Positions 1 through 5,461 of a stretch of 6,848 bases of DNA are shown in pieces. The position numbers were made by a program, and so were the translations under genes. The stretch is from JALXCG01 sp026991065 [NCBI: Gemmatimonadota bacterium] (lineage in GTDB: Bacteria > GCA-2686955). The stretch lies in NCBI GenBank assembly GCA_026991065.1, contig JALXCG010000263.1, positions 1-6,848 on the forward strand. The letters run 5' to 3'. The notes under the pieces are model-generated. The model was not told the DNA's origin and searched no databases. It saw nothing but the letters and a program-made list of their open reading frames with translations. Each line of letters begins with the position of its first letter. Within the stretch, counting starts at the first letter, position 1.

Positions 1-697
1 GGTGTGGATTGACGATGTCCAGGGCCAGCGGACTCCACCCATCCCGAGTACCGGACACCAATTCTGTGGGGTTCGGGGGAACCCACAAAGCGTCGAAAAA
101 GTCAAATGCGCCGGCCTGCCCCTGCTCCTCCCCTTCCGGAGTGACCCCGAACAGGTCGTCGACCAACGACTCTTCAAGCTCCTTCAACACCGTCGTAGCA
201 TAGCTTCTGCAGAGCCCACGGAGCGCGGAACCGGGAAGATAGGGCACGCCGTAGGTGTGGTGCAACAAGACGCTGTTCTCGGTGACGGTGGCGCTGGTGG
301 CCGGGTGCAGCCAGACCCGATCCAGCGCCTCAACCTTCAATGTCCTGCGATAATAGCCGGCGGGGACCGCGTGCTCCGCGGTCCACCTTTTCCACGCGGC
401 GTAGCGCTGGCGATAGACCTGCAGCGCGGGCGTCGGCTCCGATGACAAGCGCAGTGCCCCCACCGCAGCGGCGTACAGATCCTGTCGACCCGGCTGGGAT
501 TGAGACGGATCGTTCTCCCCAGTCCCGCCACGAGCGAACACAGGCAGCTCATTCAGGCAGCGATCCAGCCACAAACCCACATGAGCCGGCAACGGGTCCG
601 GGACCTCGGCCGCCACGCTCGAACGCTCCCCGCCCCGGTATGCCGGAGGCCACTCGGTTAGCGGCACCCGGACCTCATTCCGCAGATTCGCGCTCAT
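1..697 (-). CDS. cmr6: Cmr6, type III-B CRISPR RAMP subunit (3' end off the window)
   Basis: RAMP (RRM-fold) protein that sits next to Cmr1 at the head of the Cmr complex, at the crRNA 3' end, and helps bind target RNA in the cytoplasm. The frame is open for 232 codons and runs off the left edge without a stop. Visible family marks are the segment around residues 140-165 (HHTYGVPYLPGSALRGLCRS), matching the RAMP pattern 'yG.PyiPGSsLkGalR'; 'LFG' at 182-184; 'GAFDFFDALW' at 196-205; and 'LALDIVNPH' at 224-232, matching the Cmr6 'DimtpHh' motif just before the cut. Usual family length is roughly 250-320 residues, so probably only the C-terminal quarter or less is missing. The ATG at 697 was chosen because AAGGAG lies 9 nt upstream; a GTG two codons earlier is too close to that site. 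The start lies 23 nt inside the end of cmr5, so coupled translation is likely. The Cmr6 assignment rests on motifs plus its place after cmr5. Confidence 0.95.
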   Translation of the reverse strand, partial: MSANLRNEVRVPLTEWPPAYRGGERSSVAAEVPDPLPAHVGLWLDRCLNELPVFARGGTGENDPSQSQPGRQDLYAAAVGALRLSSEPTPALQVYRQRYAAWKRWTAEHAVPAGYYRRTLKVEALDRVWLHPATSATVTENSVLLHHTYGVPYLPGSALRGLCRSYATTVLKELEESLVDDLFGVTPEGEEQGQAGAFDFFDALWVPPNPTELVSGTRDGWSPLALDIVNPH

Positions 698-1088
698 GCT
701 CACCAGCTCCTTCTGAGTTCTTGCCATCCTCTTTCATTGCCTTCAGCAACCGCGACAACAGCACCGCCGCTTGCAAAGCCAGGCGCTCCACCATCCAATA
801 CTGCTCCACCGGCAATTTGGCCAACTTTTCGGCACGCAAGGTCTCTCCCAGGAGTCCTTCGGTGCAGCGACTCAACGCCTGCAGCAGCCGCCGGTCGGCT
901 TCATCCTTGCGCTCCAGGAACAGTACGGTTTGCAACAACCCACTGCGTCGCAGTAGATCGGGTAGCCTCTCGTACTTGCGCTCTGCGTCTACGTCTCCAG
1001 AGCTATTGGCCGCCTCCGGCAGCAAGATCTCCACCATCCGCTGGGCAAGCGTCTGTTCGTTCAGGGGCGTCCTGTCTTGCGATTTCAT
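675..1088 (-). CDS. cmr5: Cmr5, type III-B small subunit
   Basis: Small all-alpha subunit of the Cmr complex. In this family several copies stack along the Cmr4 filament, line the target-RNA channel and do not cut RNA themselves. The 137-residue length is normal. The conserved core is 'KYERLPDLLRRSGLLQTVLFL' (about residues 38-58), corresponding to the family pattern 'Y.s.a.klP.lIr.nGLlqalaFl', followed by a helical half with 'EQYWMVERLALQAAVLLSRL' around 95-114. The last 17 or so residues (KNSEGAGEHERESAE) are polar, acidic and probably disordered. The ATG overlaps the cmr4 stop as ATGA, and GGAG sits 8 nt upstream inside the last codons of cmr4. Its 3' end overlaps the start of cmr6 by 23 nt. 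The assignment is supported by core motif, size and operon position. Confidence 0.95.
   Translation of the reverse strand: MKSQDRTPLNEQTLAQRMVEILLPEAANSSGDVDAERKYERLPDLLRRSGLLQTVLFLERKDEADRRLLQALSRCTEGLLGETLRAEKLAKLPVEQYWMVERLALQAAVLLSRLLKAMKEDGKNSEGAGEHERESAE
707..712 (-). promoter_or_regulatory. Shine-Dalgarno for cmr6 (decides start at 697)
   Basis: AAGGAG lies 9 nt upstream of the ATG at 697 and only 3 nt from the alternative in-frame GTG at 703. This favours the ATG. The site is inside the cmr5 coding region. Confidence 0.7.
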
Positions 1089-2119
1089 TGACTCATCTCC
1101 ACCCGGGCGCGCCCCAGCCCAATCGAAGACTTGCCCCCAAACCGAAGCACATCTCCCCCCTTCAAGCTCTTCTGCAACACCTGTAGATTCTTCTTCGCTG
1201 GAGAGACAATGCGGTTGTTGGACCGCTCCTCCTCTTCAGCGTCCGCCGCGCCCAGTTCCTCCGGAGTGCGGGAAAGCTCGGAACGGCGCGCCCAGATCGC
1301 GCCGTATAGCAAGGTCTCCGTGGGCAGGTGCTCCTCCGTCCAGGAGCCACTGGCAGCCGCAGTGCCCGAGTCGCCATCAATCTTCACCCGGGCTCGAACC
1401 TCCAGAGCGGTTTCCGCCAGGTGTCGCATCGTGGTGTCACTGACCAGCACAAAACGCTCCACGAAAAACTTCCGGCTGGTTTCGTCGTTGGGCCATACCG
1501 CCTTGGCGATCCACTCCGCCCACTTGTCCATCCGCGGGTTGGACTCTGCGTCCAGCAGCATCTCCTCCAGAAAAATGCGCCCCTGCACTGCCGCTGTCTG
1601 CGCACCCTTCTGTTCAGGATTCCGCTTCGCCCATAGCACGGATGGCGTATTCTGAGTCACGCAGTTTATTCCGCCCGCCATCTTCGGAACCGGCGGAACT
1701 GCGGCAATGGCACTCTGCGCACCGCGCGCCAGTTCCACATCCCGGGTCAGTCGCAACAACATGTAGGGCGATGCCACCCAGGCAAACATGCCCACCAGAG
1801 AACGAACCGGAAGCGCCAGAAGGTGGGCATCCCCCACCACCAGGCCGCCTCTTCCGGCACTGGCTTGTTCCGTGTCCGGACCGAACGCGCGCCAAACCGG
1901 ATCCTCCACGTTTTTTTTCGCGTCGGAGGTCTCGTTGTCCTCGGCAAGACTCCGCAAGACTCCCTTGATGGAAGATCCCGGTAGAAACGGCAATCCTGTC
2001 GCCACCTCCCGTGCCGTGGGGAGATTGATCTCCCCCACCCCTTCGCCAGTTCCCGCGTGCAGCGGCGTGAGCGCGTGAAAGAACAGAACTCGCCCGAGTA
2101 ACGGGGATTCATTGCTCAT
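1085..2119 (-). CDS. cmr4: Cmr4, backbone RAMP subunit with Asn at the slicing-Asp position
   Basis: Repeated backbone subunit of the Cmr filament (Cas7 group). In characterised systems it cuts target RNA every 6 nt using one aspartate. This copy has 344 residues. Residues 14-56 show the family signature: 'FHALTPLHAGTG' (14-25), 'LPTAREVATGLPFLPGSSIK' (33-52) and 'GVLRSL' (53-58). The glycine-rich 'LRFGGKSSIGLGRARV' near the C-terminus (325-340) is the usual RAMP G-loop. As I recall it, P. furiosus Cmr4 reads LTPTHPGSG...VVDQPIQRE. The alignment is ungapped, placing H21 on H15 and N32 (codon AAT, 2026-2024) on catalytic D26. That predicts little or no target slicing. The start is ATG at 2119, which forms ATGA with the cmr3 stop and has AGGAG 8 nt upstream; the longer frame back to 2266 only adds shadow sequence from cmr3. 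An A8 run encodes K68-K69-N70. Function is certain as backbone; loss of catalysis is inferred. Confidence 0.96.
   Translation of the reverse strand: MSNESPLLGRVLFFHALTPLHAGTGEGVGEINLPTAREVATGLPFLPGSSIKGVLRSLAEDNETSDAKKNVEDPVWRAFGPDTEQASAGRGGLVVGDAHLLALPVRSLVGMFAWVASPYMLLRLTRDVELARGAQSAIAAVPPVPKMAGGINCVTQNTPSVLWAKRNPEQKGAQTAAVQGRIFLEEMLLDAESNPRMDKWAEWIAKAVWPNDETSRKFFVERFVLVSDTTMRHLAETALEVRARVKIDGDSGTAAASGSWTEEHLPTETLLYGAIWARRSELSRTPEELGAADAEEEERSNNRIVSPAKKNLQVLQKSLKGGDVLRFGGKSSIGLGRARVEMSQ
1097..1100 (-). promoter_or_regulatory. Shine-Dalgarno for cmr5
   Basis: GGAG lies 8 nt upstream of the ATG at 1088, within the last codons of cmr4. The arrangement of GAGATG, two bases apart in sequence, then TCAATGA is nearly the same as at the cmr3/cmr4 junction. 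Confidence 0.65.
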
Positions 2120-3489
2120 TGATCCATCTCCTGTGCAGGGGCTTCTTGCCAAAAACCGGGCAGAGCCAATCCATAGCCATCGTGGGCAGGGGCAGCGAGC
2201 ATCTGCTGCAGATCGGACGGAGAGTCGGTGGCACACAGAGAGCGCAACCAGTGAGCCTGGCACCACGACACCAACTCTTCCGGGCTTGGGTTTCCCTCGG
2301 GTTTGAAATAGTAGACCGTTCCCGGGGGTACCAATCTTCGGATTCGCCGCGGCCGCTGCCGCGCCAGATCCCAGCCGGAGACAATCTGGGGAGCTTCCGG
2401 CAAGGCAACCGCCACCAGCCGCAGCGGCAATCCCGGAGCCAGTGGCGAAGCCGATCCCGACCAGGGGAAGACCGCCCCCTGTACCGAGCCTTGGTTGCCG
2501 GCGCCGCCACCGAAATAGCCTGGCGTGAGCAACTGCAACCGCAACCCCAGCCTCCCTTTCAGTTCTTCCGAGGCTTTGCGATAGGCACCCTCATAAACAG
2601 CAAACCGCGGCAGCCCACTGCCCGCCTTGACACGACAATGGCTGGTGCGCGATCGGGCTCCCAGCGTCAGCATCATGGCTTGGCCGGGCATTGCCGGAGG
2701 TTTCAGTTGCAACCCTTCCGGCACATTGACGTCGACGCCAATCTCAAAGCGACGGTCGTAACGTTGCCCGGGAGTCGAAAAGAGAAAGCCGGGACGCGCA
2801 GTGTGGGAAGCGGAATCCAATGCGACATGAACCCGCGGTTCCGCACGCACCGGTTTCTCTTTCACATCGGTGTTGGCCGCCGGCACCGCTCCCGGCTGAT
2901 GTAACGCGCATTTGGCCAGCGCATCCACGTCGGCTATGGCCGCCGCCACTGTCCCCCGCTGGTACAACGCCCATTCAACCAGCGCATCAAACCGCCACAG
3001 ATGACCGCCAGCTTTCTCCACGCGAGCGTTCGCTTGGCGCGGATAGTGGACCGGGCGGAGTCGCTGCGACCCAGCCCAGCGCGGCCACAATATGCTGCGG
3101 CCCTCCGCCTCCGTACCCACGGTTGCAGAGTTCAGCGGGAGGTCCGAGCGGTCGGATTCCTCCTCCCGCACAGGAGAGAAACACACCGCGTCGAAGGGGC
3201 CGGGAAAAAGCAGCGAGGTACGGACCTCCTCGGCTGGCCGACAATCGATCAACCAGGGCCCTTGCACCTCAATCTTCAGCAGTTTCCTGGCCAGATCCGC
3301 TTCAGTTCCGGGCGCTTGAGCGCGATTGGCGAAGAAGTAAGCGGTTCGCACCGCCCCCGCCATGGTGCTGCAAGGCGGCAAAGGATCCTGCTCAAAGCGC
3401 ACAAACGCAAACAAGGGGACCCCACCCTGCCCCCAGACCAAAGGATCCTGAGGAGCGATGCACCAGTGTTGAGAACTGTTGCTACTCAT
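2116..3489 (-). CDS. cmr3: Cmr3, type III-B Cas5-like subunit
   Basis: Cas5-group RAMP protein that pairs with Cmr2 at the foot of the complex and grips the crRNA 5' handle. It has 457 residues, somewhat long for the family. The N-terminus 'WCIAPQDPLVWGQGG' (9-23) with 'LPPCSTMAGAVRTAYFFANR' (37-56) matches the Cmr3 pattern 'i.P.DPL.f..grPf...LP.pstlaGavRt'. Later marks are 'RPGFLFSTPGQRYDRRFEIG' (232-251), a glycine loop 'TPGYFGGG' (322-329), 'VSGWDLARQRPRRIRRLVPP' (370-389) with 'GTVYYF' (390-395), and 'GYGLALPGFW' (438-447). The ATG at 3489 overlaps the cmr2 stop by 8 nt and has GGAGG 6 nt upstream; an ATG eight codons earlier has no such support. Residues 168-209 are a tandem duplication of 21 residues, described separately. 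The last codons carry the ribosome binding site for cmr4. Confidence 0.95.
   Translation of the reverse strand: MSSNSSQHWCIAPQDPLVWGQGGVPLFAFVRFEQDPLPPCSTMAGAVRTAYFFANRAQAPGTEADLARKLLKIEVQGPWLIDCRPAEEVRTSLLFPGPFDAVCFSPVREEESDRSDLPLNSATVGTEAEGRSILWPRWAGSQRLRPVHYPRQANARVEKAGGHLWRFDALVEWALYQRGTVAAAIADVDALAKCALHQPGAVPAANTDVKEKPVRAEPRVHVALDSASHTARPGFLFSTPGQRYDRRFEIGVDVNVPEGLQLKPPAMPGQAMMLTLGARSRTSHCRVKAGSGLPRFAVYEGAYRKASEELKGRLGLRLQLLTPGYFGGGAGNQGSVQGAVFPWSGSASPLAPGLPLRLVAVALPEAPQIVSGWDLARQRPRRIRRLVPPGTVYYFKPEGNPSPEELVSWCQAHWLRSLCATDSPSDLQQMLAAPAHDGYGLALPGFWQEAPAQEMDQ
2128..2132 (-). promoter_or_regulatory. Shine-Dalgarno for cmr4 (decides start at 2119)
   Basis: AGGAG lies 8 nt upstream of the ATG at 2119, within the last codons of cmr3. 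Together with the ATGA overlap it fixes the start and rules out the 49-residue N-terminal extension that is open back to 2266. Confidence 0.75.
2863..2988 (-). repeat. Two-copy 63-bp tandem duplication inside cmr3
   Basis: Copies at 2863-2925 and 2926-2988 abut directly, have the same length with no gap, and match at 47 of 63 bases by my count. Because 63 is a multiple of 3, the frame is kept. The copies encode Cmr3 residues 168-188 and 189-209, each starting with DAL and ending with DV (ALYQRGTVAAAIADV versus ALHQPGAVPAANTDV), identical at 12 of 21 positions. The block sits between 'HLWRF' (163-167) and the 'RPGFLFST' motif (232-239), so it probably lengthens a surface loop or helical insertion. 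Confidence 0.85.
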
Positions 3490-5461
3490 GGACGACCTCC
3501 ACCGCTGAAGCAAATTCCACTGCCGGGGCCGCGAGGCGATGCGCCAGCAGCAACTCGTTCACATAATTCTCAACCTGCGACCACTCTTTCCAGTCCGCAA
3601 CCCGGCGGACAACCTCGTCCGGCAACTTTCTTTCCCGCCGGCTGAACGCCTGCCGCACGCGGGCCCGCGCCAACAACACCGTTTTCTCCCCGGCGGCACC
3701 ATACTGCTGGTAGAGCGCCTGCAGGTTGTGCGCCAATGTCAAGCCCAGCTCGCGTTCCGCCAGCCCACCTGCCCAGGTTCTTTGATCCGCTACGAACGCC
3801 CGCAGCGGCCCAGCACACACCCGGTCGCTGCCGGCGCGCGGCATCTCGCGCACCTCCACCCAGCCCTCGGCCGGCTGGCCCTTCAGGCAGGCCGCCTGGC
3901 GTTGTTCCTTGGCAGAGTCCAGCGCCTGCCCCGCCATCCGCCGCACAGAGCGCAGATCAAATTTCACGTGGGTCACCGCCACACCGATTGAAAGAGAAGT
4001 CGGCAGGTCCGGCAGCAACTGCGCAAGCGGCTCCGCAACCTCTTTCCGGTACAGATTGCTCAACCGCTCAATCGCTGTCAGCAGACGATCCAGCGGCAGG
4101 TAGGCCAGCCCCTCATCGCCCCCTACATAGAATGCGCAGCCCCGCACCTCCCCCGAGAAGAGCAGTTCCGCCGCCCGGTCCGCGAACCGGTTCAGGTTCT
4201 TTTGCGCATCCTGGAACCCCTTGCGTGGCAGTCTCTCCAGCACAGACCCCAACCGGTCCCCATCGAACATCAACAGCGCGTAATAGGGCGAAGGCACACC
4301 AAAGCCGCTATGAAGGCGGTGAAGCAAACCTCTCAGCGCCCTGATCGTTCCCCAAGGCACCTCACTCCTTCCAATCCGGCGAACGCCGAACTCGGTTACC
4401 AGCGCATCCAAGCCGCCATCAAAGAGCAGCGAAGCATCAAACGGAAACAACGAACTCCCCGGCCCATCCCACTCATCCCAGGCCGGGGTGGCCAGGATCG
4501 CACTGGACCAGGAAGAAGCATCCTCGTGCGCCGCGCGCCTTAGCCGATCCGAAATCTGCTTCAGGCAGTTGAAACCATGCTTACTGGTGGCCACTCGGCG
4601 CAGCCAGGGGTCAGCGGTCACTCGGGCCAGCGGCGGGAACGGCAGCCGAGGGAGACTGGTTCCGCTTCTTTTTGAGAACAGGGCCAGACGGCGCGCCAGG
4701 CCGATCGCGTCCAACTGCTCGCCACGTCGCACCCCCGCCCGCATCCGCCAGAGTTCAAACTGCCGCCGGGCCTGCGCCTGCAACGCCTGGGGGTCCCGGA
4801 ACACCGAATCACGCCCCGGATCCAGGTGACTTTTTGGGCGGCCGTCTACGCTGAACCCCGCGTCACAAAAGAGACGTGTGTTCTTGCTCGCCGCCAGCAG
4901 CGCACGCGCCCGGCCCAGCCACTGCTCATGCGATTCTCCCGGCTCGGCGCGACACCAGACGGCATAGAATTCAACAAAATCTCCGCTGCGGACCGCGGCC
5001 AACTGGCGCTTCAGCGCGTCGGGGTCAACAAACGACTGGAATCCCTCCGACGTGAGCGTTCTTGCGTTCTCCTCCAGCCGCTCCGCGAACCACTCACACG
5101 CTGTCTTCCGCGCCGATTCCAGCAACTCCCGTACTTGGGCTTCCGTTCCCGCCACCTCGGCCAACACCTTGTTGGGACAGGCGGCCACATACCGCTCCGG
5201 ACGCGCCGCCTCCCCCGCCGCCGGGGATCCCGCACGCGCCCCCCGTCTCCATCGATCAGGCAGTGGCTGCAGCAACTCAACTCCCGGCAGGGTCTGGGCC
5301 CCCTTGCTAAGGTGCTCGGCCACCACTTCGGTCACTCCTGACAGCCACTGGGATCCCCACCACAGATCCCTGCTGCGCCGTCCCGCACCAATGAAGACCT
5401 GTACCGGCCCCAGAGAAACAGCCACCAGATAGCGTTCCGAAACACGCTCAGCAACACTCAC
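3482..5461 (-). CDS. cmr2: Cmr2 (Cas10), HD-less signalling subunit with a GGDE palm motif
   Basis: Large subunit of the Cmr complex; in this family the palm domain makes cyclic oligoadenylate when target RNA is bound. It has 659 residues against about 870 for the HD-containing P. furiosus protein. It begins directly with 'YLVAVSLGPVQVFIGAGRRS' (11-30) and 'RDLWWGSQWLS' (31-41), the 'GPVQ.FI..aR..rDLW.gS..lS' segment. No HD motif precedes it. 'SKNTRLF' (192-198) and 'RPKSHLDPGRDSVF' (208-221) follow; no CxxC zinc pair is seen. Palm motifs are 'MFDGDRLG' (398-405) and 'FYVGGDEGLAYLP' (444-456), with 'SIGVAVTHVK' (491-500) and 'AKEQR' (517-521). The usual GGDD reads GGDE; the acidic pair is kept, so synthesis is plausible but unproven. 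The start is GTG, forming GTGA with the cmr1 stop and preceded by AGGAGG; the next in-frame Met is only at residue 240. The C-terminal D4-like helical part (about 550-645) looks complete. Confidence 0.96.
   Translation of the reverse strand: MSVAERVSERYLVAVSLGPVQVFIGAGRRSRDLWWGSQWLSGVTEVVAEHLSKGAQTLPGVELLQPLPDRWRRGARAGSPAAGEAARPERYVAACPNKVLAEVAGTEAQVRELLESARKTACEWFAERLEENARTLTSEGFQSFVDPDALKRQLAAVRSGDFVEFYAVWCRAEPGESHEQWLGRARALLAASKNTRLFCDAGFSVDGRPKSHLDPGRDSVFRDPQALQAQARRQFELWRMRAGVRRGEQLDAIGLARRLALFSKRSGTSLPRLPFPPLARVTADPWLRRVATSKHGFNCLKQISDRLRRAAHEDASSWSSAILATPAWDEWDGPGSSLFPFDASLLFDGGLDALVTEFGVRRIGRSEVPWGTIRALRGLLHRLHSGFGVPSPYYALLMFDGDRLGSVLERLPRKGFQDAQKNLNRFADRAAELLFSGEVRGCAFYVGGDEGLAYLPLDRLLTAIERLSNLYRKEVAEPLAQLLPDLPTSLSIGVAVTHVKFDLRSVRRMAGQALDSAKEQRQAACLKGQPAEGWVEVREMPRAGSDRVCAGPLRAFVADQRTWAGGLAERELGLTLAHNLQALYQQYGAAGEKTVLLARARVRQAFSRRERKLPDEVVRRVADWKEWSQVENYVNELLLAHRLAAPAVEFASAVEVVHE
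3496..3500 (-). promoter_or_regulatory. Shine-Dalgarno for cmr3 (decides start at 3489)
   Basis: GGAGG lies 6 nt upstream of the ATG at 3489, inside the end of cmr2. The upstream in-frame ATG at 3513 has no comparable site, so 3489 is preferred. Confidence 0.75.

Noticed and set aside
340-1443. Long plus-strand open frame of 367 codons antisense to cmr6-cmr5-cmr4
   Set aside because: Its product is Ser/Pro/Arg-rich low-complexity sequence with no recognisable motif. It lies opposite three well-supported genes and is explained by GC-biased codon use. The same holds for the other plus-strand open frames.
2120-2266. N-terminal extension of Cmr4 by 49 residues
   Set aside because: The extra sequence is out-of-frame cmr3 code rich in Cys, Arg and Ser. 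The ATG at 2119 has a good ribosome binding site and the ATGA overlap, and Cmr4 homologues begin just before the conserved TPLH block.
3490-3513. Upstream ATG for Cmr3 at 3513
   Set aside because: No ribosome binding site and a larger overlap with cmr2; the ATG at 3489 has GGAGG at 6-nt spacing.
4520-4528. HED string in Cmr2 (residues 312-314) as an HD nuclease motif
   Set aside because: It is mid-protein, is not an adjacent His-Asp pair, and lacks the surrounding pattern of the N-terminal Cas10 HD domain.
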